Of a DNA stretch of 64,000 nt, positions 7,360 to 17,011 are shown one piece after another. The stretch spans positions 442,776-506,775 of the forward strand of contig NZ_JASISQ010000003.1 in the NCBI RefSeq assembly GCF_030063205.1. The letters are read 5' to 3'. Source of the stretch: Arthrobacter antibioticus. GTDB lineage: Bacteria; Actinomycetota; Actinomycetes; Actinomycetales; Micrococcaceae. The first letter of the stretch is position 1, and each line of letters begins with the position of its first letter. The position numbers were made by a program, and so were the translations under genes. The notes under the pieces are model-generated. The model saw only the letters and a program-made list of their open reading frames with translations. It was not told the origin of the DNA and made no database searches.

Positions 7360-8055
7360 CTAGCTCATTGCAACGAAGACGTGTGAAGCAACTTCAGGCG
7401 GCAGTTCCAGGGCTCCTTCAATACCAGGGACGCGGACGGAGACGTACTCCCCCACCTGGGCCAATGAAATTCGCGCTCCGGGGCGCAAGCCGCCTTCATC
7501 GAGCTGAAGCAACAGCTCCGGCTCAACCTGGATGCGTTCAGAAAGTCTGTGGATCACAACCTGCTGTCCGGGGGAATACGTTGACATGGCCTCTACGAGG
7601 GTGACGAGCCCGGCTGCAAATTGCGGCGCAACTTCACCCCCCAGCTCCTCTAACCCCGGAATCGGATTTCCGTAGGGTGACTCATTGGGACGGCCAAGTA
7701 AGTCAAACAGTCGCTGCTCAACCCTTTCGCTCATCACGTGTTCCCAGCGGCAAGCCTCCTCATGGACGTAAGCCCAATCAAGACCAATCACATCAGCAAG
7801 GAGCCTTTCAGCCAGCCGGTGCTTGCGCATCACGCGGGTAGCCTTGTCCCTACCGACAGGTGTGAGCTCTAAATGCCTATCCCCAGAGACTACAACCAAG
7901 CCGTCGCGCTCCATACGGCCAATGGTTTGTGAGACGGTGGGGCCCGAATGGTGAAGACGTTCGGCAATGCGTGCCCGCAGTGCCACGATGTTCTCTTCCT
8001 CCAGCTCAAGGATGGTCCGCAAATACATTTCGGTCGTGTCAATCAGATCAGCCAC
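7360..8055 (-). CDS. dtxR: DtxR/IdeR iron-dependent repressor
   Basis: A 231-residue metal-activated repressor. The N-terminal winged helix (ADLIDTTEMYLRTILELEEE, then GPTVSQTIGRMERDGL) and the dimer/metal domain with HEEACRWEHVM closely follow DtxR and IdeR, including Cys and Glu-His ligands. The C-terminal third has the SH3-like FeoA fold. GTG 8053-8055 is preceded by a strong AGGAGG. Expected role: with Fe(II) it represses siderophore and iron-uptake genes. A probable target in this window is the iron box before the siderophore-interacting protein at 41.4 kb. Transcribed alone, divergent from serC. Confidence 0.93.
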   Translation of the reverse strand: MADLIDTTEMYLRTILELEEENIVALRARIAERLHHSGPTVSQTIGRMERDGLVVVSGDRHLELTPVGRDKATRVMRKHRLAERLLADVIGLDWAYVHEEACRWEHVMSERVEQRLFDLLGRPNESPYGNPIPGLEELGGEVAPQFAAGLVTLVEAMSTYSPGQQVVIHRLSERIQVEPELLLQLDEGGLRPGARISLAQVGEYVSVRVPGIEGALELPPEVASHVFVAMS

Positions 8056-8281
8056 GTCAGCATCCTCCTGTTATAGGGCGAGTTTGGAGCAAGGACTTTT
8101 ATCTCTACGTTAGCCTGATTGCAGCGATCCCGAGAATCCATGTATTTGATTATGGACCCGAGTGCGGGCCTAAGAATATTTCGTTGCAACAGGTCATTTT
8201 TCCGCTGAGCCCGGTTCTACGGCAGAATTGGCAAGGACCCCTTGGCACCGACATACCTTCCATCGAATATTTTTGGAGTAA

Positions 8282-9412
<1,131 letters not shown>

Positions 9413-9430
9413 AAAGTTCACCCGTGCCAT

Positions 9431-9474
9431 AAAAAAGGGGCTCCTTCCAGTGCCTGGAAGAAGCCCCTTTTTTT
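9431..9474 (+). terminator. Intrinsic terminator after serC
   Basis: Stem formed by AAAAAAGGGGCT and AGCCCCTTTTTTT with an inner CTTCCAG/CTGGAAG extension, ending in a U-tract on the plus strand. The A/T symmetry would let it also stop minus-strand transcription from the DUF3027 gene, which ends at 9503. Confidence 0.9.
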
Positions 9475-9502
9475 CGATCACGGCCTATGCCGGAGAAGAT
9501 GC

Positions 9503-10060
9503 TTAGTCGGAGTCTACGGCGTCATCATCGGTTACGAACACTGACGGGTCACCCTCGGCATCGTCGTTAAGCTCCTGCACCGGCTCAGCGTCCCCTTCGG
9601 GAACCGTCCCGCCGGCAAGCCGTTCAGCAATAGCGTGAGAAGAGCCAGCATCAGCGCTTTCCTGGTCCTCCGGGCGCACCCGCTCAGACCAAGGCACCCA
9701 GGCAGGGGCCAGCACGGCATCGCCTGTGGGTAAGAGCCCCACTTCATTGACAGTGGCGGCTTTACTGCGCGAGATCCTCGTCAGCGTGGCAAACCACACC
9801 CAGCCCCGGTAACCGGGCTTGAGGGACTCAAACAGGTGCGTCACACACCGCACACCTTCGCTGCGAACACCCACATGTACACCAATCTCGTCGGCGCCAG
9901 CAATGTCCTGTGCAGCAGTTCGGGCAGCGCGTTCCTCAGCAGCCAGGAAAGCATCAGGCTTCCCAAGACGCCACAGAGGAACGCCGTATAGGCTCTCAGA
10001 GTTGGTTGCCGGAGCCGAAGAGAGGGCTGGTTCGCTGGGAATTTCGGTCATGGAGGGCAC
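9503..10060 (-). CDS. DUF3027 family protein
   Basis: A 185-residue protein with the conserved DUF3027 core: EERAARTAAQDIAGADEIGVH, a FESLKPGYRGWVWFATLTR segment and VLAPAWVPWSERVRPED. The C-terminal 60 residues are acidic and probably disordered. It lies 2 nt after the cold-shock gene, an arrangement common in actinobacteria, so the two are co-transcribed. The frame opens at GTG 10060; ATG 10049-10051 (MTEIPSE) is an equally possible start. Function is unknown. Confidence 0.8.
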   Translation of the reverse strand: MPSMTEIPSEPALSSAPATNSESLYGVPLWRLGKPDAFLAAEERAARTAAQDIAGADEIGVHVGVRSEGVRCVTHLFESLKPGYRGWVWFATLTRISRSKAATVNEVGLLPTGDAVLAPAWVPWSERVRPEDQESADAGSSHAIAERLAGGTVPEGDAEPVQELNDDAEGDPSVFVTDDDAVDSD

Positions 10061-10062
10061 CG

Positions 10063-10443
10063 CTATGCGTCGAAGTTGTCGGCAACCTTGCGCAGCGCTG
10101 CAGCAATCTTGCTCGCATCACCGTCAGGGTATTTGCCATTGGTCAAAGATCCTACAGAGTTTTCAAGCAGAGAAACCAGGTCCTGCACAATCGGGGCGAG
10201 GTCGCGTGCTGGCATGCGCTTGGCCTTCGCCACTGAAGCGCTGCGGTCCAGGATTTTGGCTGCCATGGCTTGAGCGCCCTTGCGGCCATCGGCTACGCCA
10301 AACTCCATCCGCATGCCCGGCTTGATGTCGACTGCGTCAGCGGGAAGAGCATTGGCACGCAGGAAAACTTCGCGTCCGTCGTCGGCGGCAATAATGCCGA
10401 AACCCTTTTCATTGTCATACCACTTCACTTTGCCAATAGGCAC
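10063..10443 (-). CDS. Cold-shock domain protein with C-terminal helical extension
   Basis: A 126-residue protein. Residues 1-66 are a cold-shock OB-fold (GKVKWYDNEKGFGIIAADDG, the RNP-1-like surface), while canonical CspA stops near residue 67. The remaining 60 residues (ARDLAPIVQDLVSLLENSVG onward) form predicted helices, as in the longer actinobacterial Csp paralogues. Start GTG 10443 follows AAAGGGG. It probably binds single-stranded RNA or DNA and is transcribed with the DUF3027 gene. Confidence 0.88.
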   Translation of the reverse strand: MPIGKVKWYDNEKGFGIIAADDGREVFLRANALPADAVDIKPGMRMEFGVADGRKGAQAMAAKILDRSASVAKAKRMPARDLAPIVQDLVSLLENSVGSLTNGKYPDGDASKIAAALRKVADNFDA

Positions 10444-10643
10444 TTGCTTTACCCCTTTGGAGTCTCGTTGGCCGCAATCACGTTCGGTGGCCTGTGCGAT
10501 TGAACTTCACCTTGCTCGCGCCAAGAAACTTACGGCGGGCACCTGCAGTGAAACATCACACGATTCTACTTGCTCCTAGGTTACCGTGCCGGCAAAACCG
10601 CCGCGGCTTTGTGCCATATCTGTCCGCTGTTAGCGTTAACTCC

Positions 10644-10883
10644 ATGAACCCTCATTTTTCCGCCCCGCAAACCGTAAATCGCGGCTGGCAGATGTTCAAC
10701 TACACGGCTATGGCGATGGCTTTTCTGGCATTGATCGCGCTCATTGTGGTTTTGATCAGCAAATGGGCAGGCGGTGCACCGTGGCCCGGGTTCAACTGGA
10801 TCGCCATGATCGCCTTGCCCACCGCATTTCTTATGATGGGTGCCAGTGTCCTTCGCTCGGTGACCATTCGACGCAGACTCTGA
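10644..10883 (+). CDS. Small two-helix membrane protein
   Basis: A 79-residue hypothetical protein starting at ATG 10644. Two hydrophobic segments are evident: AMAMAFLALIALIVVLIS (about residues 22-39) and FNWIAMIALPTAFLMMGA (about residues 50-67), ending in the basic tail RSVTIRRRL. The frame extends upstream, but the earlier part lacks membrane-protein character and lies in the cold-shock promoter region. No family recognised. Orientation suggests weak coupling to the helicase-associated gene 32 bp downstream. Confidence 0.6.
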   Translation: MNPHFSAPQTVNRGWQMFNYTAMAMAFLALIALIVVLISKWAGGAPWPGFNWIAMIALPTAFLMMGASVLRSVTIRRRL

Positions 10884-10914
10884 CGTTTTCCCCGCACGTC
10901 ATGAGCACGTCTTT

Positions 10915-12813
10915 ATGAGTACGCTGACCGCTTTCGCGGTTGAGTTGGCTGCGCGCAGTGACGCCGAACTGTGCCACCTGCTGCGTCTGCGCCCGGATGC
11001 AATGACCCCACCGGTTGCCACATTCGCTGACCTTGCCAGCAGGCTTTCAACCGCACACAGCGTGAATCTGGCGCTGGCGCAGCTGAACCTCCCGCACTTG
11101 CAAGTGCTGGCCGCCCTGCTCGCCGGCAAGAATCCCAACGCCTATTCCGCATGGCTGCCAAGTTTGCATCGCCTTGCTCTGATCCTCTCCACTGCCGGGA
11201 CGCAGGAGGGGGACAAGTACGACGGCGTGCGGCAGGACTTCCTGCCCCTCGCCGCAGTAGCGCCGGTCTTATGCGGAAGCACCTACGGCTCTACTCCCGG
11301 TTCTAGTCCCGGCCCGGACCTAGAAGGTCCCCTGCAATCATTGGCGCCTGTTTTTCCGCTACCAACAGTGCCGCTCAGTGCGCGGGACAACGCCTGTGGC
11401 AGTGCCATGGAAACCTTGTTGCGCAGCATAAGAATACTCATAGAGTTAGCCCAGAAAACTCCTCTTGAGGCATTGCGAGGTGGTGGCGCCAGTGTGCGCA
11501 CGGTGCGTAAAGTTTCAAGAGAACTTCTCTCTAACGACCCGGCAGCGGGGTTTTACCTAGAACTGGCAGCCATGGCCGGTCTGATCACTTTTGACGCTGG
11601 CACCCTGAAATGGCAAGTGGCGGAGCATAATTGGCTGGAGCAGGACCGCGCCCAGCAGTGGCTTCAACTCGTTAAGCCATGGCTACACAGTCCCCGTCCA
11701 ACCCTGCTGAACCCGCCACGCTGCGTCGATAAGGCTGCCAGCACGAGGCCTTTGACTGGAATGGCACACCTTTCGCCGATTTCCCAGAGTGCATCAATGC
11801 GCTTCACAGTTCTCTGCGCACTTTCCGCGCTGGCACCCATTATGAGCGCTGGGGCAGCCGCAGCCGACGGCAAAGCGCCCGTACCCACGCATGTAGCACT
11901 CCAGGAATACCTGCGGTGGCGCCATCCCCGCCGGTCAGTTGAAGTATGCGACCAACTCCCCGGCATCCTGGCCGAGCTAGAACTCCTGGGGCTTACTGGA
12001 GCGGGCGCACTGAGTGAGCCCGGACAGGCCGTGGCACTGTCAGATTGGGACGGTGCCAATGCGGCATTGGGGACGTTGCTGCCAGCTCCCATTGAACACT
12101 TCATCATTCAAGGCGATCTGACGGCTGTGGCTCCCGGTTTTCTAGCACCGGCCGTGGCGGCACAACTGAAATTACTGGCAGTCCCTGAGGGCCACGGTGC
12201 TGCCGGGATCTTTCGTTTTAGCCAAGCCTCCCTAGAGGGTGCAGTTTCTGCCGGGATGGATGAAGAAGCCATCCTTGGTTTCCTGCTGACGCATTCAAGT
12301 ACAGCTGTGCCACAATCGTTGAGTTATCTGATTTCTGCCGCCGCACACGGCACAGCAGTGCCCCCGGGTTCCAGGCCGCTTTCCTCAGGAGCAACACACC
12401 AAGTGCCAGCGCAGGAAGCCGCCACAGCCGAGGATGAAGAGAGCATCGCAGCACGGGTGGCCACCCAGATTGCACGTCTGCGCAGTCAGCCGCTCTTCTC
12501 CGTAGCAGGTGGTGGCGAGTCGGGACCAGCACTTGTCATGGAAGAATTGCGGCAGGCAATAGCGGCAGATGTTGACATCTGGCTGCAGATTGTCACCGCT
12601 GCCGGGGAACGTGAGAGGCTCCGGCTCCGTCCACTCTCGCTTGTTGCTGGCACGCTAAGGACATTTCTGGCCGGCGGCACTACGGAGCGGCGCTTCAGTA
12701 TTCATCGCATTATGGCAACGGAGCAAGCGGAAGAAGTGGCGGAACCGGAGCAACCCGAATCCTCCGATCCCGGTAAAGCGGGCCCACAAAGAAGGAGAGA
12801 GCAGCATGGCTGA
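10915..12813 (+). CDS. Helicase-associated domain protein (XPB partner)
   Basis: A 632-residue protein of the actinobacterial family annotated as helicase-associated or helicase conserved C-terminal-3 domain, nearly always found next to XPB. It lacks Walker A and DEAH motifs, so it is not an ATPase itself. An N-terminal helical region (LARSDAELCHLLRLRPDA) leads into winged-helix-like segments and a C-terminal part with RLRPLSLVAGTLRTFLAGG. It overlaps the XPB start by 8 bp, implying translational coupling. Biochemical role unknown; a helper in DNA repair or strand opening is inferred. Confidence 0.75.
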   Translation: MSTLTAFAVELAARSDAELCHLLRLRPDAMTPPVATFADLASRLSTAHSVNLALAQLNLPHLQVLAALLAGKNPNAYSAWLPSLHRLALILSTAGTQEGDKYDGVRQDFLPLAAVAPVLCGSTYGSTPGSSPGPDLEGPLQSLAPVFPLPTVPLSARDNACGSAMETLLRSIRILIELAQKTPLEALRGGGASVRTVRKVSRELLSNDPAAGFYLELAAMAGLITFDAGTLKWQVAEHNWLEQDRAQQWLQLVKPWLHSPRPTLLNPPRCVDKAASTRPLTGMAHLSPISQSASMRFTVLCALSALAPIMSAGAAAADGKAPVPTHVALQEYLRWRHPRRSVEVCDQLPGILAELELLGLTGAGALSEPGQAVALSDWDGANAALGTLLPAPIEHFIIQGDLTAVAPGFLAPAVAAQLKLLAVPEGHGAAGIFRFSQASLEGAVSAGMDEEAILGFLLTHSSTAVPQSLSYLISAAAHGTAVPPGSRPLSSGATHQVPAQEAATAEDEESIAARVATQIARLRSQPLFSVAGGGESGPALVMEELRQAIAADVDIWLQIVTAAGERERLRLRPLSLVAGTLRTFLAGGTTERRFSIHRIMATEQAEEVAEPEQPESSDPGKAGPQRRREQHG

Positions 12814-14470
12814 TGGCCCCTTGATTGTGCAAAGCGATAAAACAATTTTGCTGGAAGTGGCCCATCCGGATTCCACTGCCGCCCGTCACGCCATAGCCGC
12901 CTTTGCCGAGCTGGAACGCGCCCCGGAACACATGCACAGCTACCGGATCACTCCCCTCGGGCTGTGGAACGCCAGAGCAGCAGGGCTCGATGCCGAACAT
13001 GTTGTTGATACGCTGCTGAGCTACTCTCGCTACCCGGTGCCACACGCTCTGCTCCTTGACGTTGCCGAGGTCATGGCACGTTACGGGCGGTTGCGGTTGG
13101 AAAAGGACGCCCATCATGGTCTTGTGCTGCGCAGCGAGGACGAGCTGATCCTGGCCGAGGTCTGCCATGTCAAGAAAGTTGCGTCTTTGCTTGGTGCCCG
13201 CATAGATCCACTGACAGTTGTGGTCCATGGGGCTGCACGCGGTGAGCTTAAGCAGCTGCTGCTCAAGGCCGGTTGGCCTGCCGAGGACCTGGCCGGCTAC
13301 GTTGACGGTACTGCTCATTTGATTGCGTTGAATGAAAATATGGAGCCCAACCCGTGGGCGCTGCGCCCATACCAACGTGTGGCAGTAGAGAATTTTTGGG
13401 CTGGCGGATCCGGTGTGGTGGTTTTGCCGTGTGGGGCAGGCAAAACGCTGGTGGGCGCCGCGGCCATGGCCGCTTCCGGTACCACCACACTGATCTTGGT
13501 GACCAATACGCTCTCGGCCCGGCAGTGGAAGGCTGAGCTGCTCAAACGCACAACGTTGACTGAGTCAGAAATTGGCGAGTATTCCGGTGCTGTTAAAGAA
13601 TTACGCCCTGTCACGATCGCCACCTACCAGGTCCTGACAACCAAGCGCAATGGCACCTACCCGCATATGAACCTTCTCAATGACAATAACTGGGGTTTGT
13701 TGATCTATGACGAGGTTCATCTGCTGCCCGCCCCGATCTTCCGTATGACCGCTGAGCTGCAGGCGCGCCGCAGGCTGGGACTGACGGCCACCTTGGTGCG
13801 TGAAGATGGCCGCGAGGGCGAAGTTTTCGCACTGATCGGGCCCAAACGCTATGACGCCCCGTGGAAGGAAATCGAGGCGCAGGGCTATATTGCCCCGGCC
13901 GACTGTGTTGAGGTTCGTGTGGATCTGGCCCGTTCGGAGCGGTTGGCTTACGCTACGGCGGACGACGGCGGGAAGTACCGTTTGTGTGCCACCTCGCTGG
14001 CTAAATCTGTGGTTGCCCAGCAACTGGTTGCCGCCCATGAGGGAGAGCAGATTTTAGTGATCGGGCAGTACATTAACCAGCTTGATGAGCTGGCTGCTCG
14101 TCTGGCCGCACCACTGATCAAGGGCACAACCGACGTCAAGGAGCGGGAGCGGCTTTTCGCGGAGTTCCGGGCAGGGCGGCTATCAACTCTTGTGGTGTCC
14201 AAGGTGGCGAATTTTTCCATCGACCTGCCAGAGGCCTCCGTTGCCATTCAGGTCTCCGGGGCGTTCGGCTCCCGGCAGGAGGAGGCCCAGCGATTGGGTC
14301 GGCTCATGCGCCCTAAAGCTGATGGACGCACAGCGCGGTTTTACACCCTGGTGGCCCGCGACACTGTGGACGCCGATTTCGCCGCGAAGCGTCAGCGTTT
14401 CCTGGCCGAGCAAGGCTATGCGTACCGCATCATGGACGCCAAGGACGCCGCCTCCCCTCCGCCCCCCTAA
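12806..14470 (+). CDS. XPB-family DNA repair helicase
   Basis: A 554-residue superfamily 2 helicase like mycobacterial XPB. The N-terminal damage-recognition-like domain is followed by Walker A LPCGAGKT (about residues 207-214), the DEVH box (302-305), motif III GLTATLVRED, and motif VI EEAQRLGRLMRP. The RED motif of XPB is seen in VREDGREG. ATG 12806 lies inside the partner gene's end. Expected to unwind DNA 3' to 5'. A non-coding stretch of 199 bp follows. Confidence 0.92.
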   Translation: MADGPLIVQSDKTILLEVAHPDSTAARHAIAAFAELERAPEHMHSYRITPLGLWNARAAGLDAEHVVDTLLSYSRYPVPHALLLDVAEVMARYGRLRLEKDAHHGLVLRSEDELILAEVCHVKKVASLLGARIDPLTVVVHGAARGELKQLLLKAGWPAEDLAGYVDGTAHLIALNENMEPNPWALRPYQRVAVENFWAGGSGVVVLPCGAGKTLVGAAAMAASGTTTLILVTNTLSARQWKAELLKRTTLTESEIGEYSGAVKELRPVTIATYQVLTTKRNGTYPHMNLLNDNNWGLLIYDEVHLLPAPIFRMTAELQARRRLGLTATLVREDGREGEVFALIGPKRYDAPWKEIEAQGYIAPADCVEVRVDLARSERLAYATADDGGKYRLCATSLAKSVVAQQLVAAHEGEQILVIGQYINQLDELAARLAAPLIKGTTDVKERERLFAEFRAGRLSTLVVSKVANFSIDLPEASVAIQVSGAFGSRQEEAQRLGRLMRPKADGRTARFYTLVARDTVDADFAAKRQRFLAEQGYAYRIMDAKDAASPPPP

Positions 14471-14647
14471 CCACCATCGCTCGCTCATTTAACGTGGACT
14501 TTCCCCCATCCCTCGCTCACATAAAGCGCACTTATTTCTAACGCTCGCTCACTAACTGCACCCCGCTAACTGCACACTGTGCCGGCACGCTCCACAAGAG
14601 TAGGATCGAGAAAAGCCGAGGTTCCCGGGAGAGTAAGAGGTACCCGG

Positions 14648-14663
14648 TTCCAGAATTCTGGAA
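14648..14663. repeat. 16-bp perfect palindrome at the ribosome site of the methyltransferase
   Basis: TTCCAGAATTCTGGAA is fully self-complementary and ends inside the GGAAGGGG Shine-Dalgarno sequence 7 bp before ATG 14670. It could be an operator. The upstream gap 14471-14647 holds only loose repeats of CGCTCGCTCA and no gene. Confidence 0.5.
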
Positions 14664-14669
14664 GGGGCC

Positions 14670-15461
14670 ATGAAATACGAAGAGTCCGTTGCCGCACACT
14701 ACGCGCACGGCAACGTTGAAGAGCGGCTACTGGGCATGATCCGGGCCGCGGGCGGGGACACTAGAAACTTTTCCCAAGCCGATCTGCACGGCGCGGACCA
14801 ACTTCATATTGGCGGCTCCGCAGCTACCGCACGGATCGCAGCCCGCGCAGGCATTTACGCAGGAAGCCGTGTCATTGATCTGGGCTCCGGCATTGGGGCA
14901 GTGTCCAGGTACCTAGCCCAAGAATTCGGTGCCACTGTCCATGGAATTGATCTGACGCCACAATTTGTTGCCACAGCCCGCTCCCTGACCGAACGCACAG
15001 GGTTGTCCGCCCATGTGACATTTAGTCAGGGCAGTATCTTGGCTCTGCCTTTCGAAAATGGGAGCTTTGATGCGGCGCTCATGGTGCATGTGGGAATGAA
15101 CATCCCCGCCAAAGACAAGGTCTTTGCAGAGGCTGCGCGTGTTCTGCGCCCCGGCGGCGTTTTGGCGCTCTACGACATCATGCTTCTGGGAGGGGACGTG
15201 GAAGAGTATCCACTGCCATGGGCCACAACTGCAGATACCTCGTTTATACAACCACCCCTTGCCTACAGCGATGCGCTGGCACAGGCTGGATTCAGCGTGG
15301 ATGTTGAAGCGAAACCCTTAGCCGAAGGCATTGAGTTTCTGCAGGGAGTTTTGAGCGTTGGCGGACCTCCCGGTCTGGAGGGGGCCGCCTTGGTCAATCT
15401 GCTGGCCGGCTTTGAATCGGGATTGCTGGGACCCGTGGAAATCTACGCCCATCTTCCCTGA
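14670..15461 (+). CDS. Class I SAM-dependent methyltransferase
   Basis: A 263-residue methyltransferase of the Methyltransf_11/25 type. Motif I VIDLGSGIGAVSRYLA (about residues 70-85), motif II acidic VHGIDLTPQFV, and motif post-I FENGSFDAALMVHVGMNI followed by RVLRPGGVLALYDI are clear. It resembles small-molecule N- or C-methyltransferases (sarcosine/dimethylglycine-like) more than RNA or protein enzymes, but the substrate cannot be told. ATG 14670 is preceded by GGAAGGGG. It stands alone, convergent with the first sulfatase. Confidence 0.8.
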   Translation: MKYEESVAAHYAHGNVEERLLGMIRAAGGDTRNFSQADLHGADQLHIGGSAATARIAARAGIYAGSRVIDLGSGIGAVSRYLAQEFGATVHGIDLTPQFVATARSLTERTGLSAHVTFSQGSILALPFENGSFDAALMVHVGMNIPAKDKVFAEAARVLRPGGVLALYDIMLLGGDVEEYPLPWATTADTSFIQPPLAYSDALAQAGFSVDVEAKPLAEGIEFLQGVLSVGGPPGLEGAALVNLLAGFESGLLGPVEIYAHLP

Positions 15462-15515
15462 GCTCCACGCGTCAAAGCCGGCACCATCATCTGGATGGGC
15501 CACATTTAGCGGGGT

Positions 15516-16970
15516 TCACACTGACAGTGAGTGTTCCCCGTTCACGCCAGCAGCCCATGCCTGGTGCAGAGCGGTGAGTTCGGCTACCAAGGCAGGCTCG
15601 GCGTCGTGCAAGTTAGTGGTTTCTGCTGGATCGACTGCCAGATTACACAGGAAGTAACCGCTGCCAGGTTCGGCACGCTCAACATCCCGGATGGCGTCTG
15701 CCACCGGCGATCCCGGCTCCACCCACTGCAGCTTCCAGTCGCCTTTACGCACCGACCATTGCCAGCCGCAATCCCAATGAAGAGCTTCGTGCCCGCCCTG
15801 CAGGAAACCTTGTGAATCACTCATACCTGCTTCACAGGATGCGCCCAGCAAATCCCGGCCCAGCAAATCCCGCCCGTCGCAGTGGGCGTACACGGCAGGG
15901 TCCGCCCCAGCAGCCGCGAGCGCCGTAGGCACAATATCCATGGCACTGGTGAGGCCAGCATGAGTGGTGCCTGCGCGAACATTGTTGGGCCAACGGAGAA
16001 TAAACGGCACCCGCACTCCGCCTTCCCACAGCGTGTATTTAGTGCCGCGCAGAGGCAAATTGACTCCGTAGTTGCAGGTGGAACCACCATTGTCCGTCAG
16101 GTATATGACGATCGTGTCTTCGGCAAGCCCCAACTCATCAAGCTGGTCCAGTATCAGCCCGATCTGCCCATCCATCAATTCCAGCTGAGCCAGGTAATAC
16201 GCTCTACCATTTTCCAGGTGGGGACTGATGGCGCCGTCGTACCAGTCAAGGTACTGACTTGCTCCGGGATTCCAATCTTCATAGGCTGGCAGCCCGCGTT
16301 TCTTTAGTTCATCCGCAGGTAGCTGCCAGCAAAAGTTGTGGACGGCGTTGAACGCAACAGTTGCCAGAAACGGTTTGTTGGCATGTTCAGCCACGAACTC
16401 CCGGGTACGTTCGCCAATGGCATCGGTGAGGAAGCCTTCCAACTCTTGGGGTTCCTCACCATTCCACAGTGGCTGGACAGCCATGGGACCTGCCGCCTCA
16501 CCATACTCATCAACGGCTTCTTCTGAGTGGTGCAGGTAATTGAGCCGGCCCATGGATTCCCCGGCGAGGCCGTAGAACGATTCGTCATAACCATGCTGGG
16601 GCGGAGTGCCGCGGTCCCCATGATGTTCGGTGCCATAGTGCACTTTGCCGAAGTAGCCGGTGGTGTAATCCTGTGCCCGCATCAGTTCGGCAATAGTTGG
16701 CACATTGGCTGGCGAAATCTCGGAATCGGTGAACCACCGAGCACCCCAGCGCTGCTGATAGCTGCCCGCCGCCAACCCCGCCCTCGACGGGGAGCAAATG
16801 GGTGCCGTGACGTAGGCATTGCTGCAGGAGACCCCTTCTGCTGCCAGTCGGTCAAGGGCCGGAGTGCTCACATCAGCTTGCACGCCCAGAATGGAACGGT
16901 CGGCATAGCCGTGGTCATCGGAGATGATGATCATGATGTTGGGCTGGCGCTGTGCATTCTTGGACGGCAT
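15516..16970 (-). CDS. Sulfatase 1 (arylsulfatase A-like, formylglycine type)
   Basis: A 484-residue S1-family sulfatase. The metal site begins IIISDDHGYAD (residues 14-24), the formylglycine motif is CSPSR (Cys59), GKVHYG matches the conserved Lys region, and TDNGGSTCNYG supplies the second metal ligands. The protein starts directly at the first beta strand, so no signal peptide is present and it should be cytoplasmic. Its stop is 54 bp from the convergent methyltransferase, and the isomerase gene lies 41 bp upstream on the same strand, suggesting a two-gene operon. Substrate unknown; carbohydrate sulfate is inferred from the neighbourhood. Confidence 0.88.
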   Translation of the reverse strand: MPSKNAQRQPNIMIIISDDHGYADRSILGVQADVSTPALDRLAAEGVSCSNAYVTAPICSPSRAGLAAGSYQQRWGARWFTDSEISPANVPTIAELMRAQDYTTGYFGKVHYGTEHHGDRGTPPQHGYDESFYGLAGESMGRLNYLHHSEEAVDEYGEAAGPMAVQPLWNGEEPQELEGFLTDAIGERTREFVAEHANKPFLATVAFNAVHNFCWQLPADELKKRGLPAYEDWNPGASQYLDWYDGAISPHLENGRAYYLAQLELMDGQIGLILDQLDELGLAEDTIVIYLTDNGGSTCNYGVNLPLRGTKYTLWEGGVRVPFILRWPNNVRAGTTHAGLTSAMDIVPTALAAAGADPAVYAHCDGRDLLGRDLLGASCEAGMSDSQGFLQGGHEALHWDCGWQWSVRKGDWKLQWVEPGSPVADAIRDVERAEPGSGYFLCNLAVDPAETTNLHDAEPALVAELTALHQAWAAGVNGEHSLSV

Positions 16971-17011
16971 GAAAAAATCCTTAGTTCGGGTGCGATTCTG
17001 TCCGGCTAAAA

